A stretch of 5,566 bases of DNA from positions 1 to 5,566 of the forward strand of contig CAKSBP010000093.1 of NCBI GenBank assembly GCA_934438135.1, in the 5' to 3' direction. This stretch comes from an uncultured Clostridium sp. (lineage in GTDB: Bacteria > Bacillota > Clostridia > Lachnospirales > Lachnospiraceae). Under the pieces are notes generated by a model. The model made no database searches and was not told the origin of the DNA. It saw only the letters and a program-made list of their open reading frames with translations. How positions within the stretch are numbered: position 1 is the stretch's first letter; every line of letters starts with the position of its first letter. The position numbers and the translations under genes are program-made. Of the stretch, positions 1 through 5,566 are shown piece after piece.

Positions 1-6
1 TTTTAG

Positions 7-77
7 ATAATATTTACTTACCAAAGTACGTATGCCAGCTACGCTGGCAGTAATCACTCAAGATTCCGAGAGATCAT
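7..77. repeat. Left copy of an inverted repeat: DUF3793 3' end plus downstream hairpin
   Basis: This segment recurs in reverse complement at 5491-5561. Two blocks are identical: 25 bp (53-77 against 5491-5515), covering the last seven codons (MISRNLE), the stop codon and one further base, and 13 bp (7-19 against 5549-5561). The blocks are separated by 33 bases in both copies. In between, sequence has diverged but a hairpin is kept (TGCCAGC/GCTGGCA here, TGCCGG/CTGGCA at the right end). Homology therefore runs from coding sequence into the 3' flank, which points to duplication of a gene end rather than to a short recombination site. Whether it continues beyond the window cannot be seen. Confidence 0.8.
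33..49 (-). terminator. Hairpin just after the first DUF3793 gene, possible weak terminator
   Basis: A perfect 7-bp stem (TGCCAGC / GCTGGCA) with a 3-base loop lies four bases past the stop codon of the minus-strand gene. It is not followed by a run of T on the minus strand, so it does not look like a textbook intrinsic terminator. It could instead stabilise the mRNA end. The same stem, with one pair changed to a G-T wobble, is present in the right-hand copy, which suggests that the structure matters. Confidence 0.4.
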
Positions 78-641
78 ATAACTGTTTATAATAGAATGAA
101 TGCTCGTTCCCGAGGCAACCATTTGTGTAACTGCTTTTTTGGCTTTGTTATATTGTTCAAATAAATTCAAAGCACGTTTTACATCTCCATATACTTTCCA
201 ATATCCGGTATAAAGAAAATTTTTCCCATTATTTTGAATAAAACCAGCCACATCTTCTGCCGGATATCCAAGAAGCAGACCCAGTTCGTGCGGAAACTGT
301 TCTCTTCTTTCCATATAAGCCGTGTAACGTTTTTTCACTTCAACAAAAACAGACGCTAACCTAGAATCTGAATGTCCCAGAATCCTCATCAGATCTCTGA
401 CTGGCTTCTGATTCATATAATCTAAAAGCTTTTCTTCCAAATAAAGCAAGAATGTCAGCTTCGCCTCAGATTCGTAAATTACAGCATAAGATATGGCTGT
501 CTTTTCAAATAACTTTATTACTTCCTCTTTTTCCTGTATATCCACAATGAAAAGATTTGATATTTTAATTCCTGTCAGCAGTGGTGCGCACTGTGCTGCC
601 AGCTGCATTTCCAGTCTGTTTTGTTGTATTTTTTCAGTCAT
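54..641 (-). CDS. DUF3793 family protein (first paralogue)
   Basis: This gene encodes a 195-residue soluble protein of the DUF3793 family, whose biochemical function is unknown. The family is recognised from an N-terminal QCAPLLTGIK segment (residues 17-26), a YES motif (56-58), FPHELGLLLGYP (116-127), DVAGF (130-134) and the LYTGYWKVY block (143-151), followed by a charged helical C terminus. There is no signal peptide or membrane segment, so it should be cytosolic. The ATG at 639-641 is preceded by an excellent SD (AGGAGGT at 647-653), which fixes the start. It is a diverged paralogue of the gene at 811-1374, sharing FPHE-G-LLGYP-DV-GF and LYTG-WKVY. It appears to be transcribed alone, because a strong terminator lies upstream at 771-816 and a promoter and operator-like palindrome lie at 664-715. 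From memory, DUF3793 genes are sometimes found near ferrous iron transport and flavodoxin genes in Clostridia; nothing of that kind is visible here. Its last seven codons are duplicated at 5491-5514. The family call is firm; the role is not known. Confidence 0.9.
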   Translation of the reverse strand: MTEKIQQNRLEMQLAAQCAPLLTGIKISNLFIVDIQEKEEVIKLFEKTAISYAVIYESEAKLTFLLYLEEKLLDYMNQKPVRDLMRILGHSDSRLASVFVEVKKRYTAYMERREQFPHELGLLLGYPAEDVAGFIQNNGKNFLYTGYWKVYGDVKRALNLFEQYNKAKKAVTQMVASGTSIHSIINSYMISRNLE

Positions 642-663
642 AGGACACCTCCTGCTTTTCTTT

Positions 664-679
664 GTTAGTTTTAACTAAC
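664..679. promoter_or_regulatory. Operator-like palindrome upstream of the first DUF3793 gene
   Basis: GTTAGTT-tt-AACTAAC is a perfect inverted repeat with 7-bp arms and a 2-base spacer. It sits between the predicted -10 element and the SD of the minus-strand gene, just where a repressor would block transcription. The TTAG...CTAA form resembles sites used by DtxR/MntR-type metalloregulators and some MarR-type regulators in Firmicutes. That assignment is inference; no regulator gene of either class lies in the window. Confidence 0.55.
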
Positions 680-686
680 TATTATT

Positions 687-715
687 AGGATACACAAACT
701 CCTCATATATTTCAA
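687..715 (-). promoter_or_regulatory. Probable sigma-A promoter of the first DUF3793 gene
   Basis: On the minus strand, TTGAAA (710-715, five of six to consensus) is separated by exactly 17 bases from TATCCT (687-692, four of six). Transcription would begin at or within the palindrome at 664-679, giving a leader of about 40 bases before the ATG. The -10 match is only fair. Confidence 0.45.
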
Positions 716-770
716 TAGGATTATTGATTATATTTTCTCAATAAAAAATAGTACCAGGTATATTTTTTCA

Positions 771-816
771 AAATAAAAGGAAGCAGCCACGCAAAACCGG
801 CTGCTTCCTTTTATTT
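771..816 (-). terminator. Strong intrinsic terminator after the second DUF3793 gene
   Basis: A perfect 18-bp inverted repeat (771-788 with 799-816) encloses a 10-base loop. Its core, AGGAAGCAGCC / GGCTGCTTCCT, is GC-rich and the outer arm supplies the T-rich tail (TTTTATTTTG on the minus strand). The stop codon of the second DUF3793 gene (811-813) lies inside the upstream arm, so the hairpin starts within the coding end. Because the arms are A/T-rich at their outer ends, it could also stop transcripts running in the plus direction. It separates the GH3-DUF3793 unit from the downstream DUF3793 gene. Confidence 0.9.
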
Positions 817-1374
817 AATTACAATATGCTGTTCCCAGATCTGCTGGATACTGAACCCATGTTTTATCATTTTAGATGTCATTCTCCGTGATTTTTTAAA
901 CAATTCAAATATCCGCAGAGATTCCGATAAATTCTGATACACTTTCCAATCCCCGGTGTAAAGTGCATGTTCTCCTTGGTTTTTCATAAATCCATCCACG
1001 TCCTTCGTTGGATATCCAAGTAAAATTCCAACTTCATGAGGAAACATTGTTCTTTTCGCCATATGAGACGTATATCGGCATTTTATTTCTTCCAGAACTT
1101 CACTCAGATTATTTCCCTCATATCCCTGCTTTCTGAAAAATGCTTTTTCTGCCTCTAGAATGGCAGATACGGTTTCTTTTTTATAAAACAGCACAACCGT
1201 ATCATTATCTGATTCATATAAAATTTTATAGTAAAACGGTATCCGTACAAACAGTCTGACTGCTCTCTTAACATCCTCTGTCTGAAATCGAAGTAATACG
1301 GCACTTTTCAACCCCATTAACATCGGTGCGCACTGCCTGGCAAGCCATATTTCCAATCCATCTGTCTCTTTCAC
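811..1374 (-). CDS. DUF3793 family protein (second paralogue), GTG start
   Basis: This gene encodes a 187-residue soluble protein of the same function-unknown family as the gene at 54-641. Shared landmarks are QCAPMLMGLK (14-23), YES (53-55), FPHEVGILLGYP (111-122), DVDGF (125-129) and LYTGDWKVY (138-146). The two proteins differ in much of the rest, so the duplication is old. The start is GTG at 1372-1374. It gives an N terminus that aligns with the paralogue, no in-frame ATG lies nearer, and an AGGAAAGGAAA purine stretch lies upstream, although its spacing is long. It follows GH3 by 63 bp with no terminator and no convincing promoter between them, so it is probably translated from the GH3 transcript and ends at the strong terminator at 771-816. 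The C-terminal tail lacks the SYMISRNLE ending of the first paralogue. Confidence 0.88.
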   Translation of the reverse strand: MKETDGLEIWLARQCAPMLMGLKSAVLLRFQTEDVKRAVRLFVRIPFYYKILYESDNDTVVLFYKKETVSAILEAEKAFFRKQGYEGNNLSEVLEEIKCRYTSHMAKRTMFPHEVGILLGYPTKDVDGFMKNQGEHALYTGDWKVYQNLSESLRIFELFKKSRRMTSKMIKHGFSIQQIWEQHIVIK

Positions 1375-1437
1375 TGTAAGCGGGTTTCCTTTCCTAAACT
1401 GTCCCCTCTTTTTTACCGTTTCCAGAAGAAGACTGGT

Positions 1438-4218
1438 CTATTCACTTATATCTCTGATATTTTCCAAGTCCTCAATGAATGTAAGTTTTAAATCTTTCAA
1501 CTGAACTCCGTTCTGTCCGAAATACAAACGAAGAACTGAATATTTCGTAAGAAAAACAATATTTTTATCCTTAGTAACCCATTCTCCATTGGTTCCATTC
1601 CAAGTAAATACGGCTATTGGAATACTTTGCGTAAACAACGTCACTGGAATCTGGGCTAATTCACCAAGGTCTGATTTCCCAGTAATCTCTATCTTATATC
1701 CACCCACACGGTTACAGTTAATAGCAAATGTGTAACAGCTTCCTTTCTTTGCTTCTACCCCTTCTAGGTTAAGAGTCAGGGAATCGCTCAGTTCATAATA
1801 AATAACGTCCTGCACATCCTGTTCATCCGCCATCGGTCCATTCTCAATGATTATCTTTACCTCCTGTTCATTCATTCTTTCATAAGCTGGAGTATGCATC
1901 AGGAAACGAACAATATTTCCAGCACTCTGCTGAAGTTCTGCTCTGGATAATCTTCCGTCTAAAAGTGCTTCCAATGTATTATCACCGCTGCTGTTTTTAT
2001 CTGCCTGAGAACAAACCATATAAACATCATTCTGGGCACGAACCATTGCTGCAAAGTTGGTCTTGGAAACTTCTTCTCCTTCGTCACTAATTTTTGCCCA
2101 CCAGTCGGTCATGACAAATCCATCAAATCCCCATTCCTTTCTCAGAATCTGTGTACACAAATCATAGTTTCCAGCTGTCCAGATACCGTTGACCGCACCA
2201 TAAGTCGTCATAACCGCATCCGCATTTCCTTCTTTTACTGCAATTTCAAAACCTTTCAGATAAATTTCTCTTAAGGCACGTTCTGAAACAATGGAATTGA
2301 GGAAATGACGGCTCGTTTCCTGATTATTGGCACAAAAATGCTTTGCCGCTCCTGTTACACCTGCATTATGAAGTCCACGAAGCTGGGCTGCTGCCATTTT
2401 TCCTGTTAAAAATGGATCCTCCGAGAAATATTCAAAATTTCTGCCATTCAATGGATGTCTGTGAATATTCATACCTGGTCCTAGCAGCACATCTACCTTA
2501 TTTGCCCGCATTTCAATTCCTGTATAACCATATAGTCTTTCTACCAATTCTGTATTAAAGGTACATCCAAGCAGTGTTCCATTTGGGAGACTAAATGCTT
2601 TCATTCCAGAATCCAGACGCATGCCAGATGGTCCATCGGAACAGCATCCACAAGGAAGGCCATATGCTTTCAAGGAATCTGAAACACCCCCAAATGCTGC
2701 CGCTGTTCCAGCTGTTACCTTAGGACTTCCCATTCCTTCACCACGGATAATACAGGACAATTCCTCATCCGTAAACTGGGCTACCAGTTCTCTCTCAGAA
2801 ATTTTTCCACTCTTTACGTCTGCTAATACATATCCTTTATTTCCTGTAAACGGAATCTCTTCCGGAAGATTATCTACACGCTTTCTGCGAGGAGAAATTT
2901 TTCGAAGAGGTGCTTCTTCCAAAATTATTTCCATTTTTCCTTCTTCGGAACATACTGCTTTCATCCGTTCAAAAGACTTCGTTGGAGCCAATGCCTGGGA
3001 TAGTTTCTCAATCACACATGTTGCTTCGATTTCAAAATTACCAGCTTCTTTTACGTCTCTTACATTATTTCCAACATAGAATACATAATTTCCCTCTTCT
3101 AGTACATAGGAAGATAGATTTCCTGTTACACCACTCTCATCATAACTTGCAAACACTGGAAATGGAATAAATACAGAAATTATTTCCGTTTCTCCCGGTG
3201 TAAGTTTTTTTGTTTTCTGAAAACCAGCCAAATTACGCAGTGGTTTTCCCAGTTTTCCCTGAGGAGGATTTATGTAAACCTGAACAACTTCTTTTCCAGC
3301 ATATTTTCCACGATTAGTTACCTCAACTTCTATCTTTACTCCATTTTCTTCCACAGAAAAAGATGATGTTTCCATTCCAAACTGGGTATAAGAAAGGCCG
3401 AATCCAAATGGATATCGAACATTTTCTTTTGCTACGGTTTCAAAATAACGATAGCCCACATAAATATCTTCTGTATAAATATCTTCGTCTTCTCCGCCAA
3501 AATAACTGTTCGATGGATAATCTTCAATATGATAGGCAATGGTATCCGTCAACTTTCCAGATGGATTTTCTTTTCCAGTCAAAACGTCTACTGTTCCCAA
3601 TCCACCTATCATACCTCCCTGCCATGCATACAATACTGCATCCGGTGATATCAAATCCACAAAACTCATATCGATAACACTTCCTACATTTAACACGACC
3701 ACCATTTTGCGGAAATACTTTCGTACTTTATGTAACATATCTTCTTCAATTTCCGTCAGTTCATATGAGCCAGGTTTATTTAGGTTATCCCTGTCCTCTC
3801 CTGCCGTTCTCGCAAGAATTACAACTGCGGTATCAGATACAGTGGAAGCCTGACGAACTGTCTCATTGGTCAGTGGCATTTCCACCTGGGACCATGGTTC
3901 ATTTCCCCAGCCTACTCCTTCGTCATAAGGATGAGTTTTTTCCCAATCCTCGTAAACACGGATTAAATCATCATTTACAATCACATCTTCTGATTCCTTA
4001 AGAGCGTCCAGAATTCCTATTACCTTATCTACATTTACCATTCCGCCGGAACCTGTTCCGCTTTTATAATAATGAAACTGCATTCTTCCAAATACCGAGA
4101 TATAACATCCCTTTTCCAACGGCAGAACGCGGTTCTCGTTTCTTACTAATACATTTCCTTCTGCAGCTGCCTGTCTCGCTGTCTGTTCATATTCTTTCCA
4201 GTCTAATACTTTCTGCAT
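1438..4218 (-). CDS. Glycoside hydrolase family 3 enzyme (beta-glucosidase-like) with swapped domain order
   Basis: This gene encodes a 926-residue cytosolic GH3 enzyme, most likely a retaining beta-glucosidase or beta-xylosidase acting on imported oligosaccharides or glycosides; the exact substrate cannot be read from sequence. The domain order is reversed relative to most GH3 enzymes. An alpha/beta sandwich comes first (about 15-275, ending in EDIYVGYRYFE and PFGFGLSYTQF), then a fibronectin III-like domain (about 290-385, with GKEVVQVYI and LAGFQK). A linker follows (about 400-480), then the TIM barrel (about 485-790). The barrel carries SDGPSG (527-532, substrate-binding Asp528), GRNFEYFSEDP (592-602), KHF (626-628) and GFVMTDWW (700-707), where Asp705 is the expected nucleophile. 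The likely acid/base is Glu141 in RTAGEDRD, by comparison with the SGEGYDR motif of Thermotoga Bgl3B. Residues about 800-926 form a beta-rich tail that I cannot assign. Ruminococcus albus and Butyrivibrio fibrisolvens enzymes have the same swapped order and similar length. The ATG has a good SD (AAGGGGAG, 8 bases away). No signal peptide is present. The gene is divergent from an AraC-type regulator, its probable activator. Confidence 0.95.
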   Translation of the reverse strand: MQKVLDWKEYEQTARQAAAEGNVLVRNENRVLPLEKGCYISVFGRMQFHYYKSGTGSGGMVNVDKVIGILDALKESEDVIVNDDLIRVYEDWEKTHPYDEGVGWGNEPWSQVEMPLTNETVRQASTVSDTAVVILARTAGEDRDNLNKPGSYELTEIEEDMLHKVRKYFRKMVVVLNVGSVIDMSFVDLISPDAVLYAWQGGMIGGLGTVDVLTGKENPSGKLTDTIAYHIEDYPSNSYFGGEDEDIYTEDIYVGYRYFETVAKENVRYPFGFGLSYTQFGMETSSFSVEENGVKIEVEVTNRGKYAGKEVVQVYINPPQGKLGKPLRNLAGFQKTKKLTPGETEIISVFIPFPVFASYDESGVTGNLSSYVLEEGNYVFYVGNNVRDVKEAGNFEIEATCVIEKLSQALAPTKSFERMKAVCSEEGKMEIILEEAPLRKISPRRKRVDNLPEEIPFTGNKGYVLADVKSGKISERELVAQFTDEELSCIIRGEGMGSPKVTAGTAAAFGGVSDSLKAYGLPCGCCSDGPSGMRLDSGMKAFSLPNGTLLGCTFNTELVERLYGYTGIEMRANKVDVLLGPGMNIHRHPLNGRNFEYFSEDPFLTGKMAAAQLRGLHNAGVTGAAKHFCANNQETSRHFLNSIVSERALREIYLKGFEIAVKEGNADAVMTTYGAVNGIWTAGNYDLCTQILRKEWGFDGFVMTDWWAKISDEGEEVSKTNFAAMVRAQNDVYMVCSQADKNSSGDNTLEALLDGRLSRAELQQSAGNIVRFLMHTPAYERMNEQEVKIIIENGPMADEQDVQDVIYYELSDSLTLNLEGVEAKKGSCYTFAINCNRVGGYKIEITGKSDLGELAQIPVTLFTQSIPIAVFTWNGTNGEWVTKDKNIVFLTKYSVLRLYFGQNGVQLKDLKLTFIEDLENIRDISE

Positions 4219-4246
4219 GATATCTGCTCCCCTTTCGGTTCTAGTT

Positions 4247-4264
4247 ATGATATAATTATATCAT
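4247..4264. promoter_or_regulatory. Perfect 18-bp palindrome holding extended -10 elements on both strands
   Basis: ATGATATAATTATATCAT equals its own reverse complement. On the minus strand it contains TGA-TATAAT, an extended -10 (TATAAT at 4255-4260), placed to transcribe GH3 with a leader of about 30 bases. The matching -35 position (4278-4283) reads TATAAA, which is poor and fits a promoter that needs an activator. By symmetry the plus strand has the same extended -10 (TATAAT at 4251-4256), which could start a leader of about 100 bases towards the AraC gene. The palindrome could also be an operator. The rest of the 4219-4398 spacer is AT-rich, with no other clear repeat. Confidence 0.6.
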
Positions 4265-4350
4265 CACAGACAAATATTTTATATGAATATAGATGCATTT
4301 AATATAAATATATTGTCATTTTAACAGTGGTATCTATTTTTTAGAAGGTA

Positions 4351-4368
4351 AAGGAGGTTTTTAAACTG
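4351..4368 (+). promoter_or_regulatory. SD and possible CTG start codon of the AraC-family gene
   Basis: A perfect AAGGAGG (4351-4357) is followed after 8 bases by CTG (4366-4368), which is in frame with the regulator and would add 11 residues (MQHSIVATDHN). The first in-frame ATG, at 4399, is 41 bases from this SD and has no SD of its own. The frame is closed by TAG at 4342-4344, and no ATG, GTG or TTG occurs in frame between that stop and 4399. Initiation at CTG is therefore the simplest reading, although CTG starts are rare. Confidence 0.5.
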
Positions 4369-4398
4369 CAGCATTCCATTGTAGCAACCGACCATAAC

Positions 4399-5274
4399 AT
4401 GAAAGAACTTACCGAACACGGAACACCAGACTTCCCAATTTTCATTTCCAGAAGATTTTCTTTTCCTTATAATATTGGAGTTTTTTCCTGGCACTGGCAC
4501 AATGATTTTGAACTGACTTACATAGCCGATGGCCGATTTGAATATTCAGTTGGTTCCGACACCTTTGTTGTCAATCCGGGCGAAACCATACTAATTAACT
4601 CTAAAGTCCTCCATCAGGTCAATCCACTCCAAAGTGAAAACTCCATTTATTACAGCTATGTGTTTGCACCGGAATTTCTCTGCGAATCCCCACAAAATCT
4701 GATTTACCAAAAATACATTCTTCCTTTGGTTCAAAATCAGAACTTTCCCTACTATGTTTTTCAACAAAAAGAGGAATGGGAACAGGAATTTCAATTGGAA
4801 ATCGAAAAATTAAACCAGGCAGCAGATTCTCATGATTTCACCAGAGAACTTTGTATTCAGAATTGTTTACAAAAAATATTTTTACTCTTAATAAAAAATG
4901 TCCCGAATGTCTGCTGTAAATCCGCAGACTCCACTGACAGCGAGCGATACAGCCTCATGAAAATTATGCTGTTTATTAAAGAGCATTATTGGGAATCTGT
5001 GACTCTTCAGGATATGGCAGATATCGCGAATATCAGCAAAAGCAGCTGCAACCGGCTCTTCCGGAAAACACTAAAAATGACTCCATTTGAGTATCTTCTG
5101 GATTTCCGGATAAACCAGAGCCTTCAGCTATTAGGCGGAAGTAATCAATCCATTACCTCGGTTGCTTCCGCCTGTGGATTTCATGATGTAAGCTATTTCT
5201 GTAAAGTCTTTCGGGAAAAGAAAGGGATTTCGCCTCAGAGATTTCGGCAGGATACAAAATCCATGAAAATCTAA
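4399..5274 (+). CDS. AraC family transcriptional regulator with N-terminal cupin domain
   Basis: This gene encodes a 291-residue DNA-binding regulator from the first in-frame ATG. Residues about 15-90 form the AraC-type cupin, with the typical HWHNDFELTYI (32-42), the NPGETILINSKVLHQV turn (59-74) and then YYSYVFAPEFL (84-94). Residues about 185-285 form the C-terminal double helix-turn-helix. The first HTH is VTLQDMADIANISKSSCNRL (201-220). The second spans about 251-272 and runs into the family signature GFHDVSYFCKVFREKKGISP (260-279). Proteins of this build usually sense a sugar and activate a neighbouring glycan-use gene; here the divergent GH3 gene is the obvious target. No transporter or second enzyme is visible. 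The annotated ATG has no SD; a CTG at 4366 with a perfect SD is the likelier start and would give 302 residues. No convincing terminator follows; the sequence from 5275 to 5368 is AT-rich and leads into an IS remnant. The regulator call is firm, the effector is unknown. Confidence 0.93.
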   Translation: MKELTEHGTPDFPIFISRRFSFPYNIGVFSWHWHNDFELTYIADGRFEYSVGSDTFVVNPGETILINSKVLHQVNPLQSENSIYYSYVFAPEFLCESPQNLIYQKYILPLVQNQNFPYYVFQQKEEWEQEFQLEIEKLNQAADSHDFTRELCIQNCLQKIFLLLIKNVPNVCCKSADSTDSERYSLMKIMLFIKEHYWESVTLQDMADIANISKSSCNRLFRKTLKMTPFEYLLDFRINQSLQLLGGSNQSITSVASACGFHDVSYFCKVFREKKGISPQRFRQDTKSMKI

Positions 5275-5368
5275 TAAGCTGACTATTTCCATATTTAAGT
5301 TCCTTTTTAATGCAAAAAAATAACTGCCAGACCTCGAAAGAATCCAGCAGCTAGTGTAAAATATAAGT

Positions 5369-5490
5369 ATGCTACAACCTATACATTTACAAAAAGATTA
5401 TACAAAAAATACAAGCGGATATCAATTAAAACTTCCGTTAAATGTCGAAACAATTATTCCCAAAGACGCTTCTGTGCGGTTACTAAGTCA
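5369..5490 (+). pseudogene. Truncated IS1182-family transposase, N-terminal fragment
   Basis: The reading frame starts at ATG 5369 and runs 41 codons to a TGA at 5492-5494 created by the junction. The peptide includes SGYQLKLPLNVETIIPKDAS and then VRLLSQ, which I recognise as the conserved N terminus of IS1182-type DDE transposases; in these the chain normally continues for over 400 residues after RLLSQ. Homology stops at about 5490, where the sequence becomes a DUF3793 gene end. The element is therefore a dead remnant. Sequence at about 5310-5368 is probably its 5' leader or left end, but I cannot identify the terminal inverted repeat or a target duplication. Confidence 0.75.
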
Positions 5491-5514
5491 ATGATCTCTC
5501 GGAATCTTGAGTGA
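5491..5514 (+). pseudogene. Last seven codons and stop of a DUF3793 gene, joined to the IS remnant
   Basis: ATG ATC TCT CGG AAT CTT GAG TGA (MISRNLE, stop) is identical at the nucleotide level to the end of the minus-strand gene at 54-77. Nothing upstream of it is DUF3793-like; transposase sequence begins immediately. The sequence just before the junction (agtca) resembles the intact gene at the same place (agttat), so a short AGT microhomology may have guided a deletion. The likeliest origin is a plus-strand DUF3793 paralogue whose body was lost in an IS-linked deletion. Confidence 0.65.
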
Positions 5515-5517
5515 TCA

Positions 5518-5536
5518 TGCCGGCAAAACACTGGCA
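5518..5536 (+). terminator. Hairpin after the DUF3793 gene end, right copy
   Basis: TGCCGG (5518-5523) pairs with CTGGCA (5531-5536) through one G-T wobble across a 7-base loop. It corresponds to the 33-49 hairpin, with a changed loop but a kept stem. No T-run follows, so its activity as a terminator is doubtful. Confidence 0.35.
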
Positions 5537-5566
5537 TTGCACATTGAAAAGTAAATATTATTCTCA

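Larger units (their letters stand above)
5491..5561. repeat. Right copy of the inverted repeat (DUF3793 3' end and downstream hairpin)
   Basis: This is the partner of 7-77 in opposite orientation, with 25-bp and 13-bp identical blocks spaced identically. The two copies flank about 5.4 kb containing every intact gene in the window. The central part differs by substitutions and small shifts, so the copies are not a recent exact duplication and are unlikely to be a simple assembly echo. Confidence 0.8.

Noticed and set aside
493..678. 61-codon plus-strand reading frame over the start of the first DUF3793 gene
   Set aside because: It is antisense to a recognised family gene, with no SD and no family resemblance.
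1422..1436. CCAG-aagaaga-CTGG hairpin directly after GH3
   Set aside because: The stem is only 4 bp and is too weak to act as a terminator.
2621..3079. 152-codon plus-strand reading frame, with smaller ones at 2343, 2910, 3363, 3539 and 3765
   Set aside because: All lie opposite the GH3 coding sequence, have low-complexity unfamiliar products and no convincing SD. GH3 is fully supported by its motifs.
4313..4340. TTGTCA with TATTTT at 16 bases as the AraC promoter
   Set aside because: The start site would fall only a few bases before the SD, and the -10 match is poor. It remains possible but is weaker than the extended -10 in the palindrome.
4591..4794. 67-codon minus-strand reading frame inside the AraC gene
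   Set aside because: It is antisense to the well-supported cupin domain of the regulator.
5275..5368. Possible terminator for the AraC gene or IS terminal repeat (CTGCCAG ... CCAGCAG)
   Set aside because: The pairing has two internal mismatches and a long loop, with no T-run. I could not support either reading.
7..5561. The whole window as a composite transposon bounded by inverted repeats
   Set aside because: The repeats are coding ends and 3' flank of a DUF3793 gene, not IS termini. The only transposase trace is a 41-codon fragment at one end.

Overview
The window reads as chromosomal DNA from a gut-type Clostridia bacterium, most likely Lachnospiraceae. The evidence is AT-rich low-GC sequence, AGGAGG-type ribosome binding sites, two DUF3793-family genes (a family I know essentially from Clostridia), a cytosolic GH3 beta-glycosidase with swapped domain order like those of Ruminococcus and Butyrivibrio, and an IS1182-type transposase remnant. 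The genus cannot be named from this sequence.

Layout, left to right. At 1-641 is a minus-strand DUF3793 gene with its own strong SD, a probable sigma-A promoter and a GTTAGTT-tt-AACTAAC operator-like palindrome. At 771-816 is a strong 18-bp terminator that closes the next unit. At 811-4218 is a minus-strand unit: a large GH3 enzyme (926 aa) followed 63 bp later by a second, diverged DUF3793 gene that starts at GTG. At 4219-4398 is a divergent control region with a perfect 18-bp palindrome holding an extended -10 on each strand. At 4399-5274 is a plus-strand AraC-family regulator, which may really begin at a CTG codon at 4366. At 5275-5566 are remnants: the first 41 codons of an IS1182-family transposase, broken off and joined directly to a copy of the 3' end and downstream hairpin of the left-hand DUF3793 gene, in inverted orientation.

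How the parts work together (inference). The AraC-type protein has an N-terminal sugar-binding cupin and is divergent from the GH3 gene, so it is probably the local activator of the glycosidase in response to an oligosaccharide or its breakdown product. The GH3 enzyme has no signal peptide, so it would hydrolyse imported oligosaccharides or glycosides in the cytosol. The second DUF3793 gene is probably co-transcribed with GH3 by read-through. The first is an independent unit, possibly under a metal- or redox-type regulator. The function of DUF3793 is unknown.

I see no CRISPR array, tRNA, rRNA or complete mobile element. No wholly new system is evident. The items most worth a second look are the inverted DUF3793 3'-end copies at the two edges of the window, the non-canonical start of the regulator, and the palindromic double promoter.
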